DNA of 64,000 nt, from assembly GCF_927798175.1 (NCBI RefSeq), contig NZ_CAKMMP010000011.1, forward strand, positions 1 through 64,000, read 5' to 3'. Shown here in pieces: positions 8,242 to 16,811 of the stretch. Every line of letters starts with the position of its first letter. The first letter of the stretch is position 1. The stretch is from Paenibacillus sp. JJ-223 (GTDB taxonomy: Bacteria; Bacillota; Bacilli; Paenibacillales; Paenibacillaceae). The translations under genes and the position numbers were made by a program. A model generated the notes under the pieces. It saw only the letters and a program-made list of their open reading frames with translations. It did no database searches and was not told the DNA's origin.

Positions 8242-9579
8242 ATGAGTAAACCTAATATTGTTTTCATGATATCTCATGATACCGGTCGTTATCTCAGCTG
8301 TTACGGACATCAGGTCCCAACCCCGGAGCTGGACCGTCTCGCTGCGGAAGGGGTTAGATTTGACGAGTACTACTGCCCTGCTCCACAGTGCAGTCCCAGC
8401 AGAGGCAGCATTCTGACAGGCAAATATCCGCATAACAACGGCCTGATCGGCTTGGCTCATTTAAATTTTCATATCGGGGAAGATCAAACTACACTGCCGA
8501 TGGCCATGAATGAGGCCGGGTATGACACAACGCTTATCGGCTTCAGCCATGAAACTATAGGTGAAGAGGAAAAAGGAACCTACAGCTCCACTTACAAGCT
8601 GGGTTATCAAAACTATTTGGGGATCGAGGGTTCCAGAGCTCCTCAGGTGGCCGAAACGGCCATTGAATTTTTACAGAAAAAAGCAAACGAACCGGAGGGA
8701 CAGCCCTTTTTCGCCAATATCGGCTTTTGGGAGACTCACCGCTCCTTTGACGAGTACGACAATGTCAAGGACGATATCAGCCAGGTTCAGGTTCCTCCCT
8801 ATCTTCCGGACACGGAAAATATCCGCAAGGATTTGGCACAGTTTCACGGTTCCGTTAAAGTGCTGGATGAAGCAGTGGGCCGCATAATGCGCACCTTAAA
8901 AGAGACAGGGCTAGAGGATAACACAATTGTCGTATACACCACAGACCACGGAATCGCATTCCCGCGTGCCAAAGGCACGATGAAGGATGCCGGACTGGAA
9001 ACGGCGCTTATTATGTACAGCCCCAAGCTCATCGAAGGAGGCCGGGTCATTAATGAGCTGTTATGCAATATCGATATCATGCCGACCCTGCTGGAGCTGG
9101 CGGACGCCGGAATCCCTGCAGACATTGACGGCAGAAGCTTTGCTTCGTTGCTGCGAGAAGAAAAGAAACCTGTGCGTAACGATTTCTTCTGCGAGCTGAC
9201 CTGGCACGATAAATACCATCCGATGCGCGGCATCCGAACAAGTCGTTATAAATATGTAAAAAACTTCGAGGACGGGCCGAAAATCTATATGCCTGTCGAT
9301 ATTCACCGCAGCATCTCGGGGCCGGATGTCCGTGAAGAGTTCTATGTCCCCAACGAGCCTGAGGAGCTGTATGATCTGGAGAAGGACCCGCTTGAATATA
9401 CCAATTTGATCGATGACCCCGATTATGCTGAGATAGCCCGGGAACTTCGTACCAAAGTGGAACAATGGATGTCCTCTACTGACGACCCGCTGCTTCACGG
9501 TCCGGTTGAAGGCATCGAATCGGCAAAATGGGCGGAGGAAGCCCGTTACGGCAGAGCATATATTCCAGGAAACAAATAA
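8242..9579 (+). CDS. Cytoplasmic type I sulfatase
   Basis: A 445-residue sulfatase of the formylglycine type. The signature CSPSRG has Cys50 as the residue converted to formylglycine and Arg54 beside it. Metal ligands are suggested by Asp13 (SHDTG) and the TTDHG motif. There is no signal peptide, so it should act inside the cell, after PTS import. General sequence character recalls N-sulfoglucosamine sulfohydrolases, which desulfate heparan-derived glucosamine, but the substrate is not proven. AAAGGAG precedes the ATG. It follows the EIICB gene in the same transcript. A formylglycine-generating enzyme or anaerobic maturase is needed and is not in the window. Confidence 0.88.
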   Translation: MSKPNIVFMISHDTGRYLSCYGHQVPTPELDRLAAEGVRFDEYYCPAPQCSPSRGSILTGKYPHNNGLIGLAHLNFHIGEDQTTLPMAMNEAGYDTTLIGFSHETIGEEEKGTYSSTYKLGYQNYLGIEGSRAPQVAETAIEFLQKKANEPEGQPFFANIGFWETHRSFDEYDNVKDDISQVQVPPYLPDTENIRKDLAQFHGSVKVLDEAVGRIMRTLKETGLEDNTIVVYTTDHGIAFPRAKGTMKDAGLETALIMYSPKLIEGGRVINELLCNIDIMPTLLELADAGIPADIDGRSFASLLREEKKPVRNDFFCELTWHDKYHPMRGIRTSRYKYVKNFEDGPKIYMPVDIHRSISGPDVREEFYVPNEPEELYDLEKDPLEYTNLIDDPDYAEIARELRTKVEQWMSSTDDPLLHGPVEGIESAKWAEEARYGRAYIPGNK

Positions 9580-9609
9580 TAAGAAAAACGTCTATCGACT
9601 CGACGTACT

Positions 9610-9802
9610 TTCCAAGAAGACAGACCGTCTTTATTACGGAGGACTTCATGATCAATACTTAAGGATTTCGCAATGCTTTTAATCCCTTCATTCCTGATAA
9701 ATATTGATGAATAGCTTCTATCTTCAAGTCTAAATTAAATTTGGACAAAAAAACTGCACCTTCGATTGTTAGATGGTGTCTAAACAATTGGGGTGCAGTT
9801 CA
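9610..9802 (-). mobile_element. IS3-family (IS150-like) left-end remnant
   Basis: The minus strand from 9802 begins TGAACTGCACCCCAATTG, which fits IS150-group terminal repeats. It continues into the start of an OrfA-like peptide, SKFNLDLKIEAIHQYLSGMK, followed by a frameshift and stop. Only this end remains. Internal inverted copies of AACTGCACC (9752-9760 and 9792-9800) form a hairpin followed by T residues, a common protection against outside transcription. Confidence 0.65.
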
Positions 9803-9836
9803 CGAATTAACCGGCTGTCTTCTTAAAATATCATTC

Positions 9837-9977
9837 TCAGGTCTGACGGTGCATCGGATACTCCGATAAACTTTTATTGATAAAGATCGTTTTAATGGTC
9901 TCGCCTTCTTTGACGACAAAGGTCGGCGTATACGGATAAACCTCCCCGTTGACGATCCACTGGTTTCGAACAATGCG
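9837..9977 (-). pseudogene. C-terminal fragment of a multicopper oxidase
   Basis: The minus strand encodes RIVRNQWIVNGEVYPYTP, then a beta-rich stretch, then YPMHRQT and a stop. This matches the last cupredoxin domain of multicopper oxidases around the copper-ligand motif HPMHLHG; here the ligands are damaged (YPMHRQT). No upstream part is present. Confidence 0.6.
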
Positions 9978-10000
9978 TCTTTTCTCTCTACAGGCAGGGG

Positions 10001-10447
10001 TTACTTGCTGAGCTTCGTAAATATTTTTTGCATAAGGCCCGGACCCGAAATTCGACTATTCTGGAAAGAGGCTATTTTCCACTCGCCGTTTTGTTTAACG
10101 GCGACATTCGTGTTAATGGAGTCTCTTTTCTTCGGCGCTGTCTTTTGCCATCTAAGTTTGACCGTACCCAATCCATGAAAAATGGCGAACTCCGGCGTAA
10201 TGAAATGAATCTTCTTAATCTCGCCTTCCAAAGTCGATCCTCTCAGCACGCTGTTCCAAAGCTGCTGATGCGTATCGGCAATCGCTTTTCTCCCTTGCAG
10301 ATGCTCCCCCTGAAACGTGACATAGTCGGCATCTTCCGTGAAACAGGCCCCATAGGCCTCTCCATCCCCTCTGTCCCAGGCCAGCTTCAGCTTCTCAAAC
10401 AAATATTCGATCTCGCTTACACCCTGTACATTGCGATTTTCCATCAT
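10001..10447 (-). CDS. SgcJ/EcaC-type SnoaL-like (NTF2-fold) protein
   Basis: A 148-residue soluble protein with an NTF2-like fold: an N-terminal helix pair, the typical YGACFTEDADYVTF segment, and a C-terminal KQNGEWKIASFQNSRIS strand pair as in SgcJ/EcaC proteins. Members bind or convert small hydrophobic molecules, but this one has no assigned substrate. GAGGTG lies upstream of the start. It is the only intact gene in a patch of debris, next to an SDR fragment that probably belonged to the same former operon. It and the debris point away from the MarR gene, whose operator lies between them. Confidence 0.75.
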   Translation of the reverse strand: MMENRNVQGVSEIEYLFEKLKLAWDRGDGEAYGACFTEDADYVTFQGEHLQGRKAIADTHQQLWNSVLRGSTLEGEIKKIHFITPEFAIFHGLGTVKLRWQKTAPKKRDSINTNVAVKQNGEWKIASFQNSRISGPGLMQKIFTKLSK

Positions 10448-10465
10448 TATGCACGCACCTCATTG

Positions 10466-10850
10466 TTATTTTCCGCCGGTAACGCGGATTTCTTCACCAT
10501 TGACAAAACTGTTCGCGGCGTCCCAGATAAAGGATCAGATTCGCGACGTCATCGGGGTGCCCGATCGTCCTGTCGGAAACGATCGCGCATATCATTGAGC
10601 ATCTGTTGCGGCAATACGTGCGTTACCCATTCCGATCACGTCAGTTCAGGTATGCCCACGTTATAAAATATCCCGCTGCCAGCTCCACCGCCAACATGCG
10701 GCTGAAGCCGTGCAAAGCCGCTTTGGCTGTCAGGTTAGCGGATTCATTCAGCTTGTTGGCGTGAACCAGGCTGGTTGACACGTGAATCGGCCGTCCCCAT
10801 TCCCCAATTGCTCCGTTCTTCGTCAAAAATATTTTGCGGTCATTTGGCAT
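10466..10850 (-). pseudogene. Short-chain dehydrogenase/reductase, frameshifted fragment
   Basis: The minus strand shows SDR pieces in more than one frame. Upstream, NLTAKAALHGFSRMLAVELA corresponds to the region after the catalytic YxxxK. Downstream, FVNGEEIRVTGGK and a stop give the usual SDR C-terminus. The middle is broken by frameshifts, and the Rossmann-fold N-terminus is missing. Confidence 0.7.
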
Positions 10851-10880
10851 TGTGATATACTGACTTCATAAAATTCTTAA

Positions 10881-10908
10881 TTGACTTATTTTCTTAATTC
10901 ATTATATA
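10881..10908 (+). promoter_or_regulatory. Promoter of the MarR gene
   Basis: TTGACT, 16 bases, TATATA, with the palindromic operator starting at the end of the -10 box. Confidence 0.6.
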
Positions 10909-10925
10909 TCTTAATTAATTAAGAT
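10908..10925. promoter_or_regulatory. Perfect 18-bp palindrome, probable MarR operator
   Basis: ATCTTAATTAATTAAGAT is a perfect palindrome covering the expected transcription start of the MarR gene. MarR proteins bind such AT-rich inverted repeats, and autorepression is the simplest reading. Nearby copies of CTTAATT (10875-10900) could be secondary half-sites. Confidence 0.65.
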
Positions 10926-10953
10926 AATTTAATCTTATATTGGAGGTTTCGCT

Positions 10954-11454
10954 ATGTCAAGAGGCAATTCCCTAGAGTTTCATGACCTATCTCCATCGCA
11001 ACAGGCTTTGCTTTACGAATTGCGCCAAAACAGCGCGCGAGCCGTTATGCTTCACCAGCTCATTTCGGAAAAATTGGGGTTGAATGCGACCGATCACAAG
11101 TGTCTGGACTTTTTAAACCGTACTGGTGCCGTAACCGCCGGACAATTGGCCCAATTAACCGGTTTGACGACAGGCGCCGTGACCAATGTTATCGATCGGT
11201 TAGAGCAGGCCGGCTATGTCACCAGGGATAAAGATCCGAACGATCGTAGACGAGTGGTGGTCAAGCCTGCGGAAGGGCGTTCCGCCGAAATTTCCCCTCT
11301 GTTCCAATCGGTTATGCAGTCCACACTTCGGATCCTGTCGCGGTACGATGAGCAGCAAACGTCTCTGATCCTTGAATTCATCCGCCAGTGCAACGAAATG
11401 ACGCTTGCTGAAATGGATAAATTGAAGAATCAGGAAGATTCCAACAGCAATTAA
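10954..11454 (+). CDS. MarR-family transcriptional regulator
   Basis: A 166-residue winged-helix repressor. The recognition-helix region reads LAQLTGLTTGAVTNVIDRLE and the wing has the family DPNDRRRVVV pattern; flanking helices form the dimer interface. TTGGAGG precedes the ATG. It is divergent from the SnoaL-like gene and SDR fragment, which it probably once controlled, with a palindromic operator between. The inducer is unknown. Confidence 0.88.
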   Translation: MSRGNSLEFHDLSPSQQALLYELRQNSARAVMLHQLISEKLGLNATDHKCLDFLNRTGAVTAGQLAQLTGLTTGAVTNVIDRLEQAGYVTRDKDPNDRRRVVVKPAEGRSAEISPLFQSVMQSTLRILSRYDEQQTSLILEFIRQCNEMTLAEMDKLKNQEDSNSN

Positions 11455-11491
11455 CCGTAAAAAAAGGCTAGTGCTCCAGAAGCACCAGCCA
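11455..11491 (-). terminator. Hairpin with T-run reading left
   Basis: Minus strand GGCTGGTGCT, loop, AGCACTAGCC, TTTTTTT. It is well formed but faces the 3' end of the MarR gene, so it could block antisense transcription. Between it and the next terminator (11492-11654) is AT-rich DNA encoding a short unassigned peptide. Confidence 0.6.
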
Positions 11492-11569
11492 GAAAATAAT
11501 AATCTCGAAAACAAAGCGGGCGTCGTTGGTTTAGAGAAATGAAGGAGCCCTCAGAAAGTTTTAAATGAA

Positions 11570-11654
11570 TATATAAACAAACTATATTACTTCAAAAAGC
11601 ATGGAACACCTGAATGGGCACCTAAATATGCAAAAACAATAGGTTTATCTTCAA
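11570..11654 (+). other. AT-rich fragment encoding an orphan peptide
   Basis: One frame reads EYINKLYYFKKHGTPEWAP, then KYAKTIGLSSKIT, without a start codon or ribosome binding site. Composition differs from its neighbours. It may be a relic of a transferred gene; I do not recognise the family. Confidence 0.3.
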
Positions 11655-11697
11655 AAATAACCAAAGGGCCGATATTTATCCATATCGGCCCCTTTGT
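11655..11697 (-). terminator. Terminator of the TraB-like gene
   Basis: Arms AAAGGGGCCGATAT and ATATCGGCCCTTT around a 6-base loop, followed on the minus strand by GGTTATTTTTG. It starts a few bases after the stop codon. Confidence 0.85.
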
Positions 11698-11700
11698 TAT

Positions 11701-12921
11701 TTACTTCCGCTCTACTTTATACCCTTTATCCTCCAGCAGCTTCACAATCCCGTGATCGCCCAGGTAGTGCGCTGCACCGACTACAATGAAATACTCCTCG
11801 CCTTTGCCGTTTTTCAAGTATCCGTCGATCTTGTCGGCCATGCCAATGTTACGGTCGATCAGCATCGCTTTGTTGTATTCCTCGTCATCGGAGAAGCTGT
11901 TCGTCAGCTCCAGCAGCTGCTCGTCGTTGCCCGTTTTCCACATTTCAGCCATTTGATCCACGCTGTCATCCAGCACGTCAAAATTGTCCAATGTTACTTT
12001 CAGCGTTTTTTCTTGCAGCTCTTTCGAGAAGTTATTGAACATGCCCAGTTGGGATTCATACGACTCCAGTTCGATGACCGGAAGTTTGCGCTCGATCGCT
12101 TTCTGAATGAAGTACAGATCTACTCCGGCGGAAGCTTCATAACCTGCTTTCATGGATTTCAGGCTTGCCAGCGTGCTCTCCACAACCCATGGCTTGAATG
12201 TATCCAGCGCATTAGACTCCATTCCGTTTTTCTTCAAAATCTCTCCCAGTTGAGCGTAAGTCTCGCTGGAGATGTGGTCCTTCAGCGTTGTGCCATCCTG
12301 GTAAGATCCCAGATCCAGCACCAGTTTCTGTTGCGCTTCGTCTGCCGCTTTGCTGATATCGATCTCTACTCCAAGATAATCCGCCTCGGCAAATGCTTCC
12401 TCAAACTCTTTACGCAATGGATAGAAGCTATCATCTGCAATATGCATCGAGCCTACCAGATATACCGTGTTACCATTGCTTTCGACTTCCCACATAAAGC
12501 CGCGTCCGCCGGTCTGAACGGTTTCTGTTGCCCCGCCTTTGGAAACCAACAATACCGTACGCGTCTTCGCATCCCAGTCAACTTCGTAACCTGCAGCGTC
12601 TCCAACGATGCGGATCGGCGCGTACGTTACGCCATTGATGCGCGTAAGCTTGCTTTTCAGCGTAATCGTCTTGCCGTTAACCACGGCTGTAATCGTATCA
12701 TCCGTTGCTGTCGTCAGCTTCACGTCCATGGCGTCCAATGTGGAGCGCAGCGGCACAAGTGTTGTTCCTTTATCATTAACCGGTGCACCAACAGTGTATT
12801 CGACCGTTTCGTCATTCACTTTCACCGAGGTCTGCTGCGGCGCGGCCATCGCCGGCACTGCAGATGCGAGCAAACCAACCGAGATGGTTAGTGACAAGAG
12901 CATGCGTTTCCAGTTTTTCAT
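11701..12921 (-). CDS. Exported TraB/GumN-family protein with stalk domain
   Basis: A 406-residue exported protein. Residues 1-27 are a signal peptide, 30-125 a copper-amine-oxidase-like stalk domain (VPLRSTLDAM and INGVTYAPIR patterns), and about 138-406 a TraB/GumN domain. Family motifs are visible: VYLVGSMHIA near the start, GVDLYFIQKA in the middle and VVGAAHYLGDHGIV near the end, each with conserved histidine or acidic residues. TraB-like proteins are thought to be metal-dependent hydrolases; the plasmid pheromone-shutdown protein is the name-giver. Substrate here unknown. The gene stands alone with its own terminator. Confidence 0.85.
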   Translation of the reverse strand: MKNWKRMLLSLTISVGLLASAVPAMAAPQQTSVKVNDETVEYTVGAPVNDKGTTLVPLRSTLDAMDVKLTTATDDTITAVVNGKTITLKSKLTRINGVTYAPIRIVGDAAGYEVDWDAKTRTVLLVSKGGATETVQTGGRGFMWEVESNGNTVYLVGSMHIADDSFYPLRKEFEEAFAEADYLGVEIDISKAADEAQQKLVLDLGSYQDGTTLKDHISSETYAQLGEILKKNGMESNALDTFKPWVVESTLASLKSMKAGYEASAGVDLYFIQKAIERKLPVIELESYESQLGMFNNFSKELQEKTLKVTLDNFDVLDDSVDQMAEMWKTGNDEQLLELTNSFSDDEEYNKAMLIDRNIGMADKIDGYLKNGKGEEYFIVVGAAHYLGDHGIVKLLEDKGYKVERK

Positions 12922-13071
12922 ATTATGTACTCTCCTTTAAGGAATATAGTATTTTAAAAAAATGATGATAAGACACTTAAGGTACTACGGATTAAGATTT
13001 AGATTGGTGCCACTTGATTCCAGCGCAGTAACCTCGACCCGTGAGTAACCCTACTCCCGAACTTCCACGAA

Positions 13072-13116
13072 CCGCCCATCACCACATGCTTACACGCGGA
13101 ACAGTGGTGATGGCGG
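13072..13116. repeat. Imperfect inverted repeat in an intergenic gap
   Basis: CCGCCCATCACCAC and GTGGTGATGGCGG flank an 18-base loop. It lies between the TraB-like gene start and the ABC permease stop. It has no T-run in either direction. The rest of 12960-13200 is non-coding, including a CAG/GCA-rich stretch at 13131-13197. Confidence 0.5.
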
Positions 13117-13209
13117 CACGCAGAAAGCATCCAGCCAGCAGTGGCAGCAAGCGCCGCCGCAAGCAAGCAAACAGCAGCAGCAGCAGTTAACAGCAGGCTG
13201 TCTTCAATA

Positions 13210-14514
13210 TTAAATTTTGTACGCCTTCATGGCTTTGAAAAGCTCCTTGAACGTTGGGCGTTTGCCGTACATCAGGACCCCGGTACGGTAGATTTTTGCC
13301 GCCAACCAGCCAAAGGCCAGAATCGATACGACCAGAATGGCCAGCGATACCCAAATCTCCCATGTCGGTGCAACGCCCGCCCCGATGCGTACCAGGATCG
13401 CCGTAGGCGAAGTGAACGGCACAAAGCTGGCTACTTTCAAAAGCAAAATGTCGGGTGCAGAAATGCTAAAGAGCGCGATATAAAAGGAAGCCAGGGACAG
13501 CATCGTAATCGGCAGCACCGCCTGCCCAAGCTCCTCCGTACGGCTTACCATCGAACCAATCGCCGCAAACAACACGGCATAGAGGAAGTAACCCAGAATG
13601 TAGAAGATCAAACCATATACAATGACGGACACGTTCACGTCGCTAAGGTTCATACTGAATTCGCTCAATACGCCTTGATTGTGAGGCAGCATGATATTCC
13701 CTGCGATCACTGCTCCGAAAATGCCGATCTGCAGCATGCCCACCAGGAAAATCCCGATGATTTTGCCGAACATCTGGCTGAGCGGGGACACGCTCGTGAT
13801 CAAAATCTCCATGATTCGCGAGCTCTTCTCGGCTGTGATCTCGGAAGCGATCATATTGCCCGTCATCATCGTGGACGTAAACAACAGGATGATCAGCAGG
13901 TAAACCACAACATAGTTGATCGGACTCATGCCGTTGCCGCCTTCTTCAGCAGCGCCATTCTGGCCTGCCTCGAGACTTTGCGCAGTCACCTTCACGGGTG
14001 TGCTGATCAATGCCTTTTGTTCTGCAGTCAACGTGTTCTGCGTAATGACATCCAACTTCACGCTCTGCAGGGCAGCTTCAATGGAAGCGATAATTTGCGG
14101 AGAGACGTCTTCTGCCGAATAGAGTACGGGCTGCGGGAAGCTCTGGTTCGTCGCAGGCTCCAGTTTCAAATACCCGTCCAGCAATTCCGACTCCACGTCG
14201 GCCTTCAAAGCGGCTTCATCCTTGCCTTCATCGGATACGAAACGATAAGCCTGATCTCCCTGCGCTGCGGAGAATGCCTGCAGCTTGCTCGCGATCTCAT
14301 CCTGGCCTTCGCTCAACAAACCGATGTTGACTGGATTGGCACTCGTTCCTTCACCGCCTGAGCCGCCATTAAACATATTGATAAAATACGGAATATTAAT
14401 GCCGATGGAAATCAAAAGCGCAAGCACTATGGTTGTGACCACAAAAGACTTCGTTTTGACTTTATTCTTAAACGTAAAGCCGACAATCGTGCCCATCTTA
14501 TTCATTCGACTCAC
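13210..14514 (-). CDS. ABC-2 type permease, YhaP/NatB-like
   Basis: A 434-residue membrane protein. One transmembrane helix near the N-terminus (about 25-48) is followed by a large extracytoplasmic domain (50-225), then five or six helices. This is the ABC-2 permease layout of YhaP and NatB, which pair with an ATPase such as YhaQ or NatA for sodium or drug export. Its start lies 17 bases inside the upstream ATPase gene, so translation is coupled. Last gene of the operon. Substrate unknown. Confidence 0.85.
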   Translation of the reverse strand: MSRMNKMGTIVGFTFKNKVKTKSFVVTTIVLALLISIGINIPYFINMFNGGSGGEGTSANPVNIGLLSEGQDEIASKLQAFSAAQGDQAYRFVSDEGKDEAALKADVESELLDGYLKLEPATNQSFPQPVLYSAEDVSPQIIASIEAALQSVKLDVITQNTLTAEQKALISTPVKVTAQSLEAGQNGAAEEGGNGMSPINYVVVYLLIILLFTSTMMTGNMIASEITAEKSSRIMEILITSVSPLSQMFGKIIGIFLVGMLQIGIFGAVIAGNIMLPHNQGVLSEFSMNLSDVNVSVIVYGLIFYILGYFLYAVLFAAIGSMVSRTEELGQAVLPITMLSLASFYIALFSISAPDILLLKVASFVPFTSPTAILVRIGAGVAPTWEIWVSLAILVVSILAFGWLAAKIYRTGVLMYGKRPTFKELFKAMKAYKI

Positions 14515-15400
14515 CTACCTCACGAATAAAGATTTGGTTCAACGTTGGTTCCTTGATTTCGAAATGTTCTACCGTCGTCTGCGACATGGCCAGTCTGAGA
14601 ATTTCCTGCGCCGCTTCCGCTTGGCCGATTCGGATCTGATACCCGTTCTCCGTACGGTCCACTTTGGTGACGCCAGACAACTGCTCCAAACCATTCACTT
14701 GGCCAGTAGTGCTTAAATACACCTGCTCGCGCGGATATCGGCCTTTGATCTCCTTGATATCCCCCTGAACGACCGTGTTGGAACGATGGAGAATCGTTAT
14801 TCGGCGGCAAAGCTCTTCCACATGCTCCATCCGGTGCGTGGAGAACAGAATGGCCGTTCCTTCATCGCGCAGCTCCTTAACGGTCGATTTGAGCAATTCT
14901 ACGTTGACCGGATCGAGACCGCTGAACGCCTCATCCAAAATCAGAATCTGAGGCCGATGCACCACGGCCGCGATGAAGCCCATTTTTTGCTGATTGCCCT
15001 TGGAAAGCTCTTCAATCTTCTTATCGTAATATTCGGGCACTTCGAAACGTTCGAGCCAGTATTTCAGGCTTTTGTCGGCATCCTTGCCGCTCATGCCGCG
15101 CAAACGTGCCAGGTAGTTGATCTGCTCACTAACCTTCACTTTTGGATATAACCCCCGCTCCTCGGGAAGGTAACCCATGATTTGCTGCAGCTCCGCATTG
15201 TACGGTTTGCCGTTATAGCGAATCTCGCCGCCGTCCGGGTGAATCAACCCCAATACCATGCGCATGGTCGTCGTTTTCCCCGCTCCATTCGCCCCCAACA
15301 AGCCATAAATCTCACCTTCAGCCACATCAAGCGTGACTCCGTTAACCGCCGTTTTGTCTGCATACTGTTTAACCACTTGCCTCAATGCCAGTCGATTCAT
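14498..15400 (-). CDS. ABC transporter ATPase, YhaQ/NatA-like
   Basis: A 300-residue nucleotide-binding subunit. Walker A is GANGAGKT, the signature is LSKGNQQK, Walker B is LILDEAFSGLD, and the H-loop is STHRMEH. The C-terminal extension after about 220 is typical of YhaQ/NatA ATPases. It overlaps the upstream ATPase stop by 4 bases and the permease start by 17. It should power the YhaP-like permease. Confidence 0.9.
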   Translation of the reverse strand: MNRLALRQVVKQYADKTAVNGVTLDVAEGEIYGLLGANGAGKTTTMRMVLGLIHPDGGEIRYNGKPYNAELQQIMGYLPEERGLYPKVKVSEQINYLARLRGMSGKDADKSLKYWLERFEVPEYYDKKIEELSKGNQQKMGFIAAVVHRPQILILDEAFSGLDPVNVELLKSTVKELRDEGTAILFSTHRMEHVEELCRRITILHRSNTVVQGDIKEIKGRYPREQVYLSTTGQVNGLEQLSGVTKVDRTENGYQIRIGQAEAAQEILRLAMSQTTVEHFEIKEPTLNQIFIREVGESNE

Positions 15401-16314
15401 CGTTCATCGTCTCCCTTCGGTGATCTCCATTGTGCCGGAGCGTATCCGGCAATCCAAAACTCCAGCACCTCATCGAGCTCAAGGTTCCGGACTTTCAAAA
15501 TGTTTGCTTCGGCCAAATCCAGTCGCTCTCGCGCTTCGCTGATCCTTGTCGTGATCACCCGAATGAGTCCGCCGGCTTCACGGTACGATTCGACGGCGCC
15601 CGGGATGCTCTCCGGCTTCAAGTCCCCTTCGTACCAGACCTCTCTCCACTGGTCGAGAACGACGTCTTTCTCCGCGATGCCCAAGCACTGTCCGCGGTTC
15701 ATCAATATGATGTAATCCGCTAATCGCTTCACCTCATCGGCAATATGCGTAGCAATCAATATGGTGGTGTCCCCGTTGTCCATGAAGCGGCGGAACTGAT
15801 CCACCATCGTTTTCCATGCAAAGGGGTCCAGCCCCGAAGATGGCTCATCCAACAGCAGCAATTTCGGCCTTGAGGCCAAAGCGGCAGCAATTTCAAATTT
15901 GCGGCGTTCTCCTTTGGAGAGTTTAATGAGCTTCACGTCCTGCGGAACTTCCATCTCATCCATAAGCCGATTGAACAGGTCCATATCCCAGCGAGGATAC
16001 AAGTAGGCACGGAATCGGGCCGCATCCTTCGCAGTCACATGATTTTCTTCCACCGCGCCGTCGGTCACGAAACCGATCTGCTGCTTGATGTCAAGGGGCA
16101 GTTCTCCAACATGAGTTTGGCCAAACCAGCGTATCTCGCCCGCATCCGGCAGCACGATCTGCTGCAGCATGTTCAGCAGCGTGGTTTTGCCCGATCCGTT
16201 ATGGCCGAGAATGGCCACGACATACCCCTCCGGAATGTTCAGGTCAATCGGACCGATCATTCTGCGCTTTCGCATTTTGGAGACACCCTTCAATTGAACC
16301 GCCATAGCTTCCAT
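15397..16314 (-). CDS. ABC transporter ATPase, YtrB-like
   Basis: A 305-residue ATPase with Walker A GHNGSGKT, signature LSKGERRK and Walker B LLLLDEPSSGLD. It is directly downstream of the GntR gene, as ytrB follows ytrA in Bacillus. The ATG at 16314 is preferred: the longer frame to 16359 would overlap the GntR gene, and AAGGCAAGGGAG precedes 16314 at suitable distance. The membrane partner may be the protein at 16812. Confidence 0.85.
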   Translation of the reverse strand: MEAMAVQLKGVSKMRKRRMIGPIDLNIPEGYVVAILGHNGSGKTTLLNMLQQIVLPDAGEIRWFGQTHVGELPLDIKQQIGFVTDGAVEENHVTAKDAARFRAYLYPRWDMDLFNRLMDEMEVPQDVKLIKLSKGERRKFEIAAALASRPKLLLLDEPSSGLDPFAWKTMVDQFRRFMDNGDTTILIATHIADEVKRLADYIILMNRGQCLGIAEKDVVLDQWREVWYEGDLKPESIPGAVESYREAGGLIRVITTRISEARERLDLAEANILKVRNLELDEVLEFWIAGYAPAQWRSPKGDDER

Positions 16315-16321
16315 CAGCACA

Positions 16322-16723
16322 TCACTCCCTTGCCTTCGGATTGTAAACGTCTGCGACAACTTCTTTAAACAACGTTAGCATCTCTTCTTCATCGCAACCG
16401 ACCGACTTGCCTGCCTGAACCGCAGCGCGCAGCGCATCTCTGGCCGCCGTAAATTTATAATTTTCCCGATCCCCCGCTTCGACCTTGGCAACAAATGTAC
16501 CCGTTCCCTGTTTGGTGCGCAGTAATCCCTCGTTCTCCAAGTCCTGATACACCCGGCGAACCGTGATGACGCTGCAATTCAGCGATCCCGCAAACTCCCG
16601 AATGGACGGCAAATGTGTTCCCTCCCCCAATTGGCCAGTAATGATTAATGACCTTAACTGGTTTTCAATTTGGTGATATAAAGGTTCAGCGCTGTTTTCA
16701 TTGATTTGAATCGGTATATTCAT
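16322..16723 (-). CDS. GntR-family repressor, YtrA subfamily
   Basis: A 133-residue regulator: an N-terminal winged helix (PLYHQIENQLRSLI, LPSIREFAGSLNCSVITVRR, GTGTFVA) and a short C-terminal helical tail instead of a ligand domain, the hallmark of the YtrA group. YtrA-type repressors control ABC operons induced by cell-wall-active agents. The ATG at 16723 gives the usual length; an upstream start would add 20 unusual residues. The palindrome at 17598 in the operon promoter is the likely operator. Confidence 0.88.
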   Translation of the reverse strand: MNIPIQINENSAEPLYHQIENQLRSLIITGQLGEGTHLPSIREFAGSLNCSVITVRRVYQDLENEGLLRTKQGTGTFVAKVEAGDRENYKFTAARDALRAAVQAGKSVGCDEEEMLTLFKEVVADVYNPKARE

Positions 16724-16811
16724 GCCTTGCACCCCGCTCTCTGGTACACATCGGTTCATCACATGAACGAGCCGGTTCGTCATTTACATGTCTCAAGTTA
16801 TTTGTGTTCAT

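Noticed and set aside
11570..11654. Short gene encoding the EYINKLYYF peptide
   Set aside because: No start codon with a binding site; kept only as a possible relic.
13131..13197. CAG/GCA-rich stretch as a possible gene or array
   Set aside because: No binding site or start; it is low-complexity intergenic DNA, and the long frame from 13141 is antisense to the ABC permease.
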